DNA of 64,000 bases from Haloferula sp043729195 (GTDB lineage Bacteria > Verrucomicrobiota > Verrucomicrobiia > Verrucomicrobiales > Akkermansiaceae), in NCBI GenBank assembly GCA_043729195.1, contig JAYTLR010000016.1, forward strand, positions 62,001-126,000, given 5' to 3'. Position numbers and translations under genes: made by a program. Positions within the stretch are counted from its first letter, which is position 1. Each line of letters opens with the position of its first letter. Positions 26,028 through 34,571 of this stretch are shown here, piece after piece. The notes beneath the pieces were generated by a model that was not told the origin of the DNA, did no database searches, and saw only the letters and a list, made by a program, of their open reading frames with translations.

Positions 26028-27482
26028 ATGATCCTTCGCCCGCCTACCGGTAACTTCTGCGGCCGCGTTCATCGCCGTGAATTCCTCCACCAGATCGGCG
26101 GCGGCTTCACCTCGCTGGCACTCGCCGGCATGATGTCGCGCGACGGTGCTTTCGGAGCAGAGGCCGGCTACAGCAACCCGCTCGCACCGAAGCAGCCGCA
26201 GCTTCCCGCCAAGGCGAAATCGGTGATCTTTCTCTTCATGTACGGCGGGCCGAGCCACATGGACACCTTCGACTACAAGCCGAAGATGTACGCGCTCGAT
26301 GGCAAGACCGTGCCGATCAAGACCTTCGGTCGCGGCGGCAAGAAGAACGAGGGCCGGGTCGTGGGGCCCAAGTGGAAGTTCAAGCAGTATGGCGAGTCGG
26401 GCAAGTGGGTCAGCGAGCTCTTCCCGAACGTCGCCGGATGTGTGGATGATATGTCGTTCATTCACTCGATGACCGCCGATTCGCCGATCCACGGGTCGGC
26501 CATGCTGATGATGAACAGCGGCTCGCTGCTCTCCGGCAAACCATCGCTCGGCTCCTGGCTCAACTACGGCCTCGGCTCGCTCAACGAGAACCTGCCCGGC
26601 TACGTCGTCATGCTCGACAAGACAGGTGGCCCGATCTCCGGCGCGAAGAACTGGAGCAGCGGCTACATGCCCGCCAGCTACCAGGGCGTGGTGTTCCGCT
26701 CGAAGGGCAATCCCATCCTCAACCTCGAGAACCGCCCCGGCATGGACCGCGTCCAACAGCGTTCCTTGCTCGATTTCCTCGGCAACATCAATCAGGACCA
26801 TCTCAAGGGCCGCGAGCACAACAGCGACCTTGCCGCGCGGATCGCGTCGTATGAACTCGCCTACCGGATGCAGGCGACCGCGCCGGAGGCGATCGACGTC
26901 GACAACGAGCCGCAGCACGTGAAGGACCTTTACGGGATGGATGGCAGCCGGACCGATGACTTCGCGCGGAAGTGCATCCTCGCCCGCCGCCTCGTCGAGC
27001 GCGGCACCCGTTTCATCCAGATCTATTCCGGCGGCGCTCACAACGACGACAACTGGGATGCCCACGGCGACCTGGTAAAGAACCACGAGTTCCATGCCGG
27101 CAACACCGACAAGCCGATCGCCGGCCTCTTGAAGGATTTGAAGCAGCGCGGACTGCTCGACGAGACGCTTGTCATCTGGGGCGGTGAATTCGGCCGCCAA
27201 CCGACCGCCGAATACGCCGAAGGCACCGGCCGCGACCACAACTCGGCCGGCTTCACGATGTGGATGGCAGGCGGAGGCATCAAGGGCGGCACCAGCTTCG
27301 GCGAGACCGACGAATACGGCGGCGCGGCGGTGAAGGATCGAGTCCAAGTGAAAAACCTCCACGCCACCGTGCTCCAGCAGATGGGGCTCGATCCCAATCA
27401 CCTCAGCTACTTTTACGGCGGCCTCGACCAGAAGCTCGTCGGCGTCGAAGGGGCGGATCCGATTCAAGAGATCATCGCCTGA
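26028..27482 (+). CDS. DUF1501 domain-containing protein with Tat-type signal (484 aa)
   Basis: The N-terminus HRREFLHQIGGGFTSLALAGM is a twin-arginine signal, consistent with export as a folded protein. The rest matches DUF1501, a sulfatase/alkaline-phosphatase-superfamily-related fold: FLFMYGGPSHMDTFDYKPK, FIHSMTADSPIHGSAM, GFGRQP-like WGGEFGRQPTAEYAEGTGRDHN and GGGIKGGTSFGETDEYG. It normally forms a pair with the PSD1 protein encoded 2 bases upstream, and probably acts with it in the periplasm. Substrate unknown. Confidence 0.9.
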   Translation: MILRPPTGNFCGRVHRREFLHQIGGGFTSLALAGMMSRDGAFGAEAGYSNPLAPKQPQLPAKAKSVIFLFMYGGPSHMDTFDYKPKMYALDGKTVPIKTFGRGGKKNEGRVVGPKWKFKQYGESGKWVSELFPNVAGCVDDMSFIHSMTADSPIHGSAMLMMNSGSLLSGKPSLGSWLNYGLGSLNENLPGYVVMLDKTGGPISGAKNWSSGYMPASYQGVVFRSKGNPILNLENRPGMDRVQQRSLLDFLGNINQDHLKGREHNSDLAARIASYELAYRMQATAPEAIDVDNEPQHVKDLYGMDGSRTDDFARKCILARRLVERGTRFIQIYSGGAHNDDNWDAHGDLVKNHEFHAGNTDKPIAGLLKDLKQRGLLDETLVIWGGEFGRQPTAEYAEGTGRDHNSAGFTMWMAGGGIKGGTSFGETDEYGGAAVKDRVQVKNLHATVLQQMGLDPNHLSYFYGGLDQKLVGVEGADPIQEIIA

Positions 27483-27553
27483 CGAGGGTGTTCCCGCCCG
27501 GATGGAGCGCTATATTTCCCAACGGTCTTCGCGGGACTGCGGTGAGATGTCCC

Positions 27554-27582
27554 TCGACCCCGTCGACCTGTTCTGCTAGATT
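27554..27582 (+). promoter_or_regulatory. Putative promoter of the RDD gene
   Basis: TCGACC (27554-27559), 17-base spacer, TAGATT (27577-27582), 9 bases before the ATG at 27592. It has the same geometry as the putative tatA promoter. Confidence 0.35.
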
Positions 27583-27591
27583 CCCGGGATC

Positions 27592-28221
27592 ATGGAAAAC
27601 GAGCCAGAAGCACCGCGGTCGTCCGTTCCACCGCCGCCCGATCTGCCGCCAGCACGGCCGACTCCACCGCCGCCGGATATCAAGCCGCCCTCGCCGGTGT
27701 CGCCACCTCTGCCGGATCTTCCTCCTTCTCCGCCGCCGATCGATCCTCCAGTGCATTCGGCTGCCAAGTCGGCGGAGCTCAAGATGGATACCGATGAGGA
27801 CGAAGAGGGGCCGTCGAAGCCCGGATCCGATGCGGCCTTCGACGCCCGCGTGATCGCCGGGATCATTGATTGCTTTGTCGCGGCCGGCATCCATGTGGTC
27901 ATCGGCATGCTCTCGAGCGGCCTCGCCACTCTCGTGATGATCGCTTACGTGCTCACCCGGGATGCGCTTCCTTTTCTGGAGGGGCAGAGTATTGGCAAGA
28001 AGCTGATGAAGCTCCGCGCGGTGACTCAGGACGGCAAGAAACTCACGGGAGACTGGCAGGCCAGCATCGTGCGGAATCTTTCCCTCGCGATCCCGTTCTT
28101 TGGGCTGGTCGAGGCCTATATCCTCTATTCCCGTCAGGGCCGGGAGGGCGCTTTGCAGCGGTTGGGCGACGAGTGGGCGAAGACCCGCGTGGTGAAAGCT
28201 CCCGGGCCTTCGGCGATTTGA
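27592..28221 (+). CDS. RDD family membrane protein with proline-rich N-terminus (209 aa)
   Basis: The first 60 residues are an unusual Pro-rich tract (PPPPDLPPARPTPPPP-type), then an acidic stretch. The RDD domain (about 80-200) has the eponymous Arg (FDARVIAGIID), two or three membrane helices and GQSIGKKLMKLRAV, a hallmark of the family, followed by NLSLAIPFFGLVEAYI. RDD proteins are poorly characterised inner-membrane proteins, some linked to transport or ion homeostasis. The Pro-rich segment probably protrudes from the membrane. It appears to be transcribed alone. Confidence 0.85.
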   Translation: MENEPEAPRSSVPPPPDLPPARPTPPPPDIKPPSPVSPPLPDLPPSPPPIDPPVHSAAKSAELKMDTDEDEEGPSKPGSDAAFDARVIAGIIDCFVAAGIHVVIGMLSSGLATLVMIAYVLTRDALPFLEGQSIGKKLMKLRAVTQDGKKLTGDWQASIVRNLSLAIPFFGLVEAYILYSRQGREGALQRLGDEWAKTRVVKAPGPSAI

Positions 28222-28291
28222 GAGCCGTTCCGGAGTGGGACGGTTTTCCGCTCCCCATTCCCGATTTTCCCCGCTAGTTTTGGCTCCCCCC

Positions 28292-28615
28292 ATGAAAGCC
28301 GATACCTACCTCTGCCCCGGCTGCGACAAGGAAGTCGCGGTGGGATCGCGAGCCTGTCCGCATTGCAACCCGCCGCGGAAGCGCCGACTGCGGACCAAGG
28401 CGGCTGCGGGCTCGGCCAAGCGCAGCTGGGGGCAGGACAAGAGCGCGGACGGGCTGGATTTGCCCGACGATGACTTCGACTACGACGACTTTGTCGCCCG
28501 GGAGTTCGGCCGGAAGCCGCACCGACGCATGGGGATCAAGTGGTATTGGTGGGTGACCGCGCTGATTCTTTTGGTGCTGATGATCATGGGAATCGCATCG
28601 CTCGGAGACTGGTGA
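28292..28615 (+). CDS. Zinc-ribbon protein with C-terminal membrane anchor (107 aa)
   Basis: An N-terminal zinc ribbon (CPGCDKEVAVGSRACPHC, about residues 7-24) is followed by a Lys/Arg-rich segment, an acidic patch (LPDDDFDYDDF) and one membrane helix (WYWWVTALILLVLMIMGIA) at the C-terminus. No family is recognised beyond the zinc ribbon. TAGTTT at 28275 could be a -10 element. ATG 28292 is chosen because it begins directly before the zinc motif. Confidence 0.7.
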   Translation: MKADTYLCPGCDKEVAVGSRACPHCNPPRKRRLRTKAAAGSAKRSWGQDKSADGLDLPDDDFDYDDFVAREFGRKPHRRMGIKWYWWVTALILLVLMIMGIASLGDW

Positions 28616-28718
28616 AACCGCATCCACGCCTCAGTCCAGATGATCCTATCCTTGATTTGAAACCACCGCCGCAAACTTTGTCCTTACCTCGCAATCCCAC
28701 ACCACCTCCTCGTAACCT

Positions 28719-30089
28719 ATGAAACCCCGAGTCCTTTTCCGCCTATCCCTGATCCTCGCGTCGCTTGCCCAAGCCCTCGCTTCGGCTGCATCACAACCGA
28801 ACATCGTCATTTTTTACGCGGACGACTTGGGCTGGGGTGAACTCGGCTGCCAAGGCTTCACCAAAGACATCCCGACCCCGCACATCGATTCCCTGGCCAA
28901 GAACGGCCTCCGCTTCACCAACGGCTACGTCGCCGCGACCTATTGCAGTCCGTCGCGCGCCGGTCTTTTGACCGGTCGCTACCCGACGCGCTTCGGCCAT
29001 GAGTTCAACTCGGTCGCCAATGTTGTCGGTCTCCGCAGTGACCAGACGACGCTGGCGACGCGGCTGAAAGCACTCGGCTACGCCACCGCCGCCGTGGGCA
29101 AATGGCACCTCGGCAGCCAGCCGGAGAACCGCCCGACCCGACGCGGCTTCGACGAATTCTTCGGCACCCTCAACAACACGCCGTTTTTCCATCCGACCGC
29201 CTTCATCGATTCGCGGATATCCAACGAGGTGCAGGCCGTGAAGGACCCGGATTTCTACACCACCGATGCCTACGCCGGGCGCGCGGTCGACTGGATCGGG
29301 AAGAACAAGGACAAGCCGTGGTTCCTCTATCTCCCGTTCAACGCCCAGCACGCGCCGCTGCAAGCCCCGAAGAAGTACCTCGAGCGTTTCCCCAGCATCA
29401 CCGACGAGAAGCGCCAGATGTTTGCCGCGATGATGGCCGGAATGGACGACGCGATCGGCCGGGTGATGGGAAAGATCCGCGAGCTCGGTCAGGAAGAGAA
29501 CACGCTGGTGTTCTTCATCGCCGACAACGGCGGCCCCACCGCGAGCACGACCTCGAAAAACGGTCCGCTCCGGGGTTTCAAGATGACCACGTTCGAAGGA
29601 GGGCCGCGCGTCCCTTACATCGCCCAGTGGAAGGGCAAGATCCCGGCCGGTAAAACCTACGATCTCCCGGTCATGAATCTCGACGTCCTCCCCACCGCCA
29701 TCATCGCCGCCGGAGGAAAGCCCGAGGCGTCGTGGCAGCTCGATGGCGTCGATCTGATGCCCTATCTAACAGGCGCCAAAACCGCGCGCCCGCACACCAC
29801 CCTTTACTGGCGCTTCGGCCCGCAATGGGCAATCCGCGACGGGGACATGAAGCTCGTCGTGTCCAAAGGCGGCAGCGGCCAACCCGAACTCTACGACCTC
29901 GCCACCGACATCGGTGAATCGAAGGACCTCGCAGCAAGTCAACCCGAGAAAGTGAAGGAGCTGCAGGCGATGTGGGACAAGTGGAGCGCCGAGCAAGCCC
30001 CGCCCAGCGCCACGGACTCCGGTCCCGCCAAGGGCAAGGGCGCAGGGAAAAAGAAGGGAAAGAAGAAGGCGGGGAAACCGGATCAGTGA
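28719..30089 (+). CDS. Secreted arylsulfatase-type sulfatase (456 aa)
   Basis: A signal peptide (VLFRLSLILASLAQALASAA) is followed by the type I sulfatase domain: metal-binding DD in FYADDLGWGELG and the formylglycine motif CSPSR (Cys76) with LTGRYPTR. GKWHLG, the AQHAPLQAP segment and FIADNGG supply further active-site residues. The Cys must be modified by a formylglycine-generating enzyme (not in window). Such enzymes desulfate polysaccharides or glycosaminoglycans, in keeping with verrucomicrobial glycan use. The C-terminal tail is a Lys/Gly run (GKGAGKKKGKKKAGK) with no known role. Confidence 0.92.
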   Translation: MKPRVLFRLSLILASLAQALASAASQPNIVIFYADDLGWGELGCQGFTKDIPTPHIDSLAKNGLRFTNGYVAATYCSPSRAGLLTGRYPTRFGHEFNSVANVVGLRSDQTTLATRLKALGYATAAVGKWHLGSQPENRPTRRGFDEFFGTLNNTPFFHPTAFIDSRISNEVQAVKDPDFYTTDAYAGRAVDWIGKNKDKPWFLYLPFNAQHAPLQAPKKYLERFPSITDEKRQMFAAMMAGMDDAIGRVMGKIRELGQEENTLVFFIADNGGPTASTTSKNGPLRGFKMTTFEGGPRVPYIAQWKGKIPAGKTYDLPVMNLDVLPTAIIAAGGKPEASWQLDGVDLMPYLTGAKTARPHTTLYWRFGPQWAIRDGDMKLVVSKGGSGQPELYDLATDIGESKDLAASQPEKVKELQAMWDKWSAEQAPPSATDSGPAKGKGAGKKKGKKKAGKPDQ

Positions 30090-30119
30090 AAGTGCCGGAG
30101 GGTCACGGGGAGAACGACT

Positions 30120-30935
30120 TCAATCCACGTGAATCCCGTGGATCACCGGCCAGCAGCCCTTGTAGGTCGGCCGGTGCGGGACCAGCGTCGGATCATCGCC
30201 GATCCAGCCGGGCTCGCCGTCACTGCCGATGAACGCGATGCCGATCGGCAGCTCGGGCATGCTGTCGGCGATGCGGTTGATTTCCTCCCCGGCCCGGACA
30301 TGCATCTCGGTCCAGCGGTGCTTGAGGTCGATGGGGTCGAGGTCGCGGGCTTTGATTTCGTTCAAGGTTCCGGGGGAGATGCGGGCGAAGCGACGCATGT
30401 AGTCGAGGAGGAAGTGCGGGGTGAATCCGCCATCCTTCCCGCAAGCCGCCCAGATGATGGCTTCTAGGGTGTATTTCTCGCCCAATTCGACGATGTCGAT
30501 GTAGTCTCGGGTTTCGGTACGTGCGGAAAGGGCCAGCGCCTTGTTGGTCGCCATGTCGAACAGGTGGAGCCGCCAGCCAAGGAGCGGATCCTCAATGATC
30601 GGGAAAAAACGCCATGCGGAGTCGTGTGCCCAGTCGATGGCGAGTTCGTCGCCATTGCTCCGGACGATGGCCTTTCGAAACGATCTCTCTTCGTCCCAAG
30701 CACCATGCTCGTTCAACTTCTCAACTTGGAATCCCGCCTTCTCCATGGAAGCGACATCCTCATTGCTCGACCGGGAAAGGTCTTCGACGGCGTCATGGAA
30801 CAGATCGAAATCGTTTGAGTAGCGGGCCGAAGAATCACCCGCGTTGAGCACTAGTCCCCCGGCAAAATGGCTGGCCTCCGACCGGTTGCCGCGGATGATC
30901 TGGAGAACCTTATTCTGGAACGGAGTTAGAGGCAT
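30120..30935 (-). CDS. Nucleotidyltransferase AbiEii/AbiGii-like protein (271 aa)
   Basis: The sequence FAGGLVLN...SSARYSNDFDLFHDA resembles the AbiEii/AbiGii toxin-type nucleotidyltransferase core, where a G-G and the D-x-D pair bind metal and NTP. Further along are LAIDWAHDSAWRFFP (third acidic residue), LHLFDMATNKALALSARTETRDYIDIVEL, which corresponds to the conserved KxxAL..R...RD..D segment. Family toxins block growth by adding nucleotides to RNA. ATG 30935 is preferred to the GTG at 30962. The start overlaps the preceding small gene by 10 bases, the arrangement of a toxin-antitoxin or phage-defence pair. Composition is AT-richer than neighbours. Toxicity is not shown. Confidence 0.7.
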   Translation of the reverse strand: MPLTPFQNKVLQIIRGNRSEASHFAGGLVLNAGDSSARYSNDFDLFHDAVEDLSRSSNEDVASMEKAGFQVEKLNEHGAWDEERSFRKAIVRSNGDELAIDWAHDSAWRFFPIIEDPLLGWRLHLFDMATNKALALSARTETRDYIDIVELGEKYTLEAIIWAACGKDGGFTPHFLLDYMRRFARISPGTLNEIKARDLDPIDLKHRWTEMHVRAGEEINRIADSMPELPIGIAFIGSDGEPGWIGDDPTLVPHRPTYKGCWPVIHGIHVD

Positions 30936-31156
30936 CGGACAAGAGCTTGTGCTTCGTTCCACGCTTCTCGCCTACCGTTTTCCCTCAGCCGTCGAATGAC
31001 GAGTCGAACGTCTTCGACCGTGCGGATCGTTGCCTCGGGATGCCAAAACCAGAAGCATTCGGGAAATTTTCGCACCAAGGCCTCGGCGCGCGCCACGAGT
31101 TCCGGGGCGGCGTCCTGCTGCTCCGGATCGATCTCGGCAATGGCCTTTTCGCTCAT
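30926..31156 (-). CDS. Small unknown protein upstream of the AbiEii-like gene (76 aa), possible antitoxin
   Basis: The acidic N-terminus (SEKAIAEIDPEQQDAAPELVARAEAL) is predicted helical; the C-terminus is basic (VIRRLRENGRREAWNEAQALV). No DNA-binding motif typical of AbiEi is visible and no family is recognised. Its end overlaps the start of the nucleotidyltransferase gene, so the two are co-transcribed and probably coupled. An antitoxin or partner role is inferred from this layout only. Confidence 0.6.
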   Translation of the reverse strand: MSEKAIAEIDPEQQDAAPELVARAEALVRKFPECFWFWHPEATIRTVEDVRLVIRRLRENGRREAWNEAQALVRCL

Positions 31157-31208
31157 GGCGGGAAGTTACCGGAAATCCCGGGCCTTCGCAATGGCGGGCT
31201 TTTGTGGC

Positions 31209-32408
31209 TCACGTGCCGCAGGAAACGCCGGCCTTGTCGCGGAGGCGTTCCAGTTCCAGCGCGGGGATCAGGGTGGGCTCGGGGTATTCGAAGATCTCGC
31301 CTTCGTAGTTCCGCAGCACGGTCTTCTGGTGGTCACGGTGGACGACGTAGTTCGGGTTGATCGGGATCTTGCCGCCGCCGCCCGGGCCATCGATCACGAA
31401 CTGCGGGATGGCGTAGCCGGTGGTGTGGCCGCGGAGGCCCTCGATGATTTCAATGCCGCGCGAGACCGGAGTCCGCAGGTGCGAGGAACCGCGAATCATG
31501 TCGCACTGGTAGAGGTAGTACGGCCGGACGCGGCACATCAGGAGCTTGTGGACCAGCGCTTGCTGGACTTCCACCGAGTCATTGACGCCTTTCAGAATCA
31601 CGCTCTGGTTGCCGAGTGGAATGCCGGCGTCGGCGAGGCGTTCAAGGCCCTCTTTCACTTCCAATGTCAGTTCGCGCGGGTGGTTGCTGTGGATGGAAAT
31701 GAACAGCGGATGATACTTTTTCAGCATCGTGCACAGCTCCGGCGTGATCCGCTGCGGCAGGAAGATCGGGATCCGCGAGCCGATCCGCAGGAACTGGATG
31801 TGCGGGATGGTGCGCAGGCGGCTGAGGATTTTCTCCAGCTTGGCGTCGGAAAAGAGCAGGGGATCGCCGCCGGAAAGCAGGACGTCGCGGATCTCCGTGT
31901 GCTGCTCCAGATAGCGGAAGGCGGGCTCCCACTGGGTTTCGAGGTGCTGCTCACCGACGCCGGAGACGACCCGCGAGCGGGTGCAGTAGCGGCAGTAGGA
32001 GGCGCAGCGGTCGGTGACCAGGAACAGCACGCGGTCCGGGTATCGGTGGACCAGCCCGGGGACCGGCATGTGGGAATCCTCGCCGCAGGGGTCGGCCATT
32101 TCCTCCGGCGCGTCCCAGCCCTCCTCGATCCGCGGGATCACCTGACGGCGGATCGGGCACTCGGGGTCGTCGCGGTCGATCAGGTTGAAGAAGTGCGGCG
32201 TGATCGACATCGCCAGCTTGTTGCCGGCGAGCAGGACGCCGGCGCGTTCCTCATCGGTTAGCCGGAGCCGGGCTTCGAGCGCCGATAGCGAGGAGACGCG
32301 GTTCTTCAACTGCCAGGTGGCGTCGTGCCAGTCGGTCATGGCTTCCGCCGGCCAGTAGCCGGGAGCATGGGAGCGGAAGGAGGGGTCGAGGTCGTGTGGT
32401 TGGCCCAT
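31209..32408 (-). CDS. KamA-family radical SAM protein, lysine 2,3-aminomutase-like (399 aa)
   Basis: The radical SAM cluster motif CASYCRYC (Cys135, 139, 142) is followed by TRSRVV, as in lysine 2,3-aminomutases and EpmB. LLSGGDPLLFSD and RIGSRIPIFLPQRIT are typical of the barrel, and DGPGGGGKIPI carries the PLP-binding Lys. The reaction is PLP- and SAM-dependent 1,2-amino shift; family members act on free lysine, on beta-lysine osmolyte synthesis, or on the elongation-factor-P lysine. Length and the lack of an efp or poxA neighbour fit lysine 2,3-aminomutase better, but specificity is not certain. Transcribed alone. Confidence 0.85.
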   Translation of the reverse strand: MGQPHDLDPSFRSHAPGYWPAEAMTDWHDATWQLKNRVSSLSALEARLRLTDEERAGVLLAGNKLAMSITPHFFNLIDRDDPECPIRRQVIPRIEEGWDAPEEMADPCGEDSHMPVPGLVHRYPDRVLFLVTDRCASYCRYCTRSRVVSGVGEQHLETQWEPAFRYLEQHTEIRDVLLSGGDPLLFSDAKLEKILSRLRTIPHIQFLRIGSRIPIFLPQRITPELCTMLKKYHPLFISIHSNHPRELTLEVKEGLERLADAGIPLGNQSVILKGVNDSVEVQQALVHKLLMCRVRPYYLYQCDMIRGSSHLRTPVSRGIEIIEGLRGHTTGYAIPQFVIDGPGGGGKIPINPNYVVHRDHQKTVLRNYEGEIFEYPEPTLIPALELERLRDKAGVSCGT

Positions 32409-32475
32409 CGGGATTCCGCGAAAATAGGGGGCATCCGCTTGCTGTCAAACGGGGGCTTTGGGTGGGGCGATCCGC

Positions 32476-33291
32476 TCACCGAGCCTCATCCATCGGCGGG
32501 AGCTTGAAATCCGGCCGCTCGGAGGGTGAGCCGAGGTCGTGTTCGATCCCTTCGGCCGATTTCCGCACCACGAAGTTCCAGCTCAGGTTGTGGCCGCCGT
32601 AATCCGGCTTCGGGGGGATCTTCGTGGTGAGTTTCGCCAAGTTGTCATCCTCTCCCGATTTGAGCCACCAGGTGTTGGTTCTCAGCCACGCATCCCGGGC
32701 GGTCCAGCTCACGGCGATCCATCCGAGGGTTTTGCCTTTCCAGACAATCTGGTGGGCCCCGGCGTGATTGGACCGGGCCTCGGAATCAAAAAGGGAACGC
32801 TTGAACCCGGACTTCGAACGGGGATCCCGAGTGGCTGAAGCTCGGATGGCGGGGTCTTCTTCCCGCGATCCGCCTGCCGTGATGTGGGCAACGGTGCGCC
32901 GCACCCACTCCGCCTTCCGCAACTTTCCCTTGTCGTCCGGCCGGTAGGTCCAGAACTCGCGGACGACTACCAGGTGGGCGGTCGCCCGGAACTCGAAGTT
33001 TGCGGAGAGTTCCACCCGGTCGCGTTGATGCGGCGGATTGTGGACGACCAACCAGTGGGCCATTCTCCAGACGACTCCCTCGCCGTGCTCGTCAATCTCA
33101 TGGTGGATCTGGGGGTTCCTGATCGCTCCATCGAAGGACTCGGGCCAGGCGTTATTCCAGGTGTTCAAGGCAGGGCTCTTCCAGCAGTAGTAGTCCCACG
33201 ATGCCTCGTCAGCGTCAGCCCGGGAGAGACCGAGTCCAGTGAAGGCGAAGGCAGCGAGCGTAAAGATCGCCGGAGTTAGGGCCCTTTTCAT
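32476..33291 (-). CDS. Unknown secreted protein (271 aa)
   Basis: It begins with a signal peptide (KRALTPAIFTLAAFAFTGLGLSRADA). The mature protein is rich in Trp and aromatic residues (WDYYCWKSPALNTWNNAWPESF, WRMAHWLVVHNPPHQRD, NTWWLKSGEDD) and ends in a Pro/Asp-rich tail. No family is recognised. A wholly beta, periplasmic or secreted protein is plausible. No operon partner: the neighbours are KamA 67 bases downstream and divergent rsmH. Confidence 0.7.
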   Translation of the reverse strand: MKRALTPAIFTLAAFAFTGLGLSRADADEASWDYYCWKSPALNTWNNAWPESFDGAIRNPQIHHEIDEHGEGVVWRMAHWLVVHNPPHQRDRVELSANFEFRATAHLVVVREFWTYRPDDKGKLRKAEWVRRTVAHITAGGSREEDPAIRASATRDPRSKSGFKRSLFDSEARSNHAGAHQIVWKGKTLGWIAVSWTARDAWLRTNTWWLKSGEDDNLAKLTTKIPPKPDYGGHNLSWNFVVRKSAEGIEHDLGSPSERPDFKLPPMDEAR

Positions 33292-33435
33292 GGCTGGCAG
33301 TCTTATCGCCTCGGCAGCGGGGGGCGAGTGGATTTTCCCGGCAGACCTTTCGGATCGTCGGAGCCACGAAGATCCGGATCACGAGATTTGATTTCGCGTT
33401 CGCCGGATCTGGGCCTGGCATTCTAGCCTCGCGCC

Positions 33436-34464
33436 ATGGACGAAACGCCGCGGCCGCCGCGCCGGAAACGCTATGCAGGGAAGAATCCGCGGCGCTTCGG
33501 GGAGAAATACAAGGAACTGGATCCCGAGCGCTTCGCCGCGACGGTCGGCAAAGTGCTGGAGTCGGGCAAGACGCCGGCGGGGATGCACGTACCGATCCTG
33601 GTGGCCGAGTGCCTCGAGGCACTGTGTCTTTCGCCGGGGCAGGTGGGGATCGATGCCACCCTGGGCTACGGCGGCCACGCACGGGAGATCCTGGGGCGGA
33701 TCGCGCCGGGTGGCCGGCTGATCGGGCTGGATGTCGATCCGATCGAGCAGCCGAAGACGGAGGCCCGGCTGAGGGCGCTGGGGTTTGGCGAGGAGAGTTT
33801 TGTCGCGGTCAGATCGAACTACGCCGGGATCCGCAAGGTGCTCGACGGGCTCGGGCTTGAGGCGGTGGATTTCATCTTCGCGGACCTCGGTTGTTCCTCG
33901 ATGCAGTTTGACGACCCGTCGCGCGGCTTTTCCTTCAAGACCGCGGGGCCGCTCGACATGCGAATGAATCCCGGCCGCGGGATCCCGGCCGGCGAGTGGC
34001 TGGCGAAGGTGAAGCGGGAGAAGTTGGCGGAGGTGCTGCGCGATTGTTCGGACGAACCGTTGGCGGAGGAGATCGCGGCGGTGCTGGCGGGCAAGCGCTT
34101 GTCCGGGACGCGGGATCTGGTCGCGGCGATCCGCTCAATGCCGGAGGTGGCGCGGCTCGATCCGGATCGCTCGGAGCTCGCGGTGCGGCGGGTGTTCCAG
34201 GCGCTGCGGATCGCGGTGAACGAGGAGTTTTCGTCGCTGGATGCCTTTCTGCGGATGCTGCCAGGCTGCCTCAAGCCGGGCGGCCGGGTCGCGGTGCTGA
34301 CCTTTCATTCCGGCGAGGACCGGCGGGTGAAGCGGGCTTTTCAGCAGGGTCAACGCGACGGGACTTGGGCGGAGGTCAGTGACGGGGTGATCGTCGCGGG
34401 GCCCGAGGAACGAAGGAGCAATCCGCGCAGCAGTCCGGCGAAGCTGCGGTGGGCAGTGAAGTAA
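33436..34464 (+). CDS. rsmH: 16S rRNA (cytosine1402-N4)-methyltransferase RsmH (342 aa)
   Basis: RsmH uses SAM to methylate N4 of C1402 in the 16S rRNA decoding centre. Clear motifs are HVPILVAECLEAL, DATLGYGGHAREIL (SAM binding), GLDVDP, DLGCSSMQFDDPSRGFSF and LTFHSGEDRRVKRAF. A basic N-terminal extension of about 45 residues (RPPRRKRYAGKNPRRFGEKYKELDP) precedes the usual start and may bind RNA. TAGCCT at 33424 lies 6 bases before the ATG. The gene usually heads the division/cell-wall (dcw) cluster next to mraZ and ftsL; neither is here, so it is isolated. Confidence 0.93.
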   Translation: MDETPRPPRRKRYAGKNPRRFGEKYKELDPERFAATVGKVLESGKTPAGMHVPILVAECLEALCLSPGQVGIDATLGYGGHAREILGRIAPGGRLIGLDVDPIEQPKTEARLRALGFGEESFVAVRSNYAGIRKVLDGLGLEAVDFIFADLGCSSMQFDDPSRGFSFKTAGPLDMRMNPGRGIPAGEWLAKVKREKLAEVLRDCSDEPLAEEIAAVLAGKRLSGTRDLVAAIRSMPEVARLDPDRSELAVRRVFQALRIAVNEEFSSLDAFLRMLPGCLKPGGRVAVLTFHSGEDRRVKRAFQQGQRDGTWAEVSDGVIVAGPEERRSNPRSSPAKLRWAVK

Positions 34465-34571
34465 GTGCCCCGCTTCATGGTCCAGAGCCGCCGACGGCTT
34501 CGTGCCTCTTTCGAGTTCAGGAGTGAAATCCTTGCCGGGTGACATGGGATCGGGCTGAATGTGAGCTCGGA

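Noticed and set aside
23677..27467. Minus-strand frames opposite the PSD1 and DUF1501 genes
   Set aside because: These are antisense shadows of well-defined plus-strand domains.
30936..30962. GTG start 27 bases upstream for the AbiEii-like gene
   Set aside because: It would lengthen the overlap with the upstream gene and no ribosome binding site supports it; the ATG at 30935 begins the conserved part.
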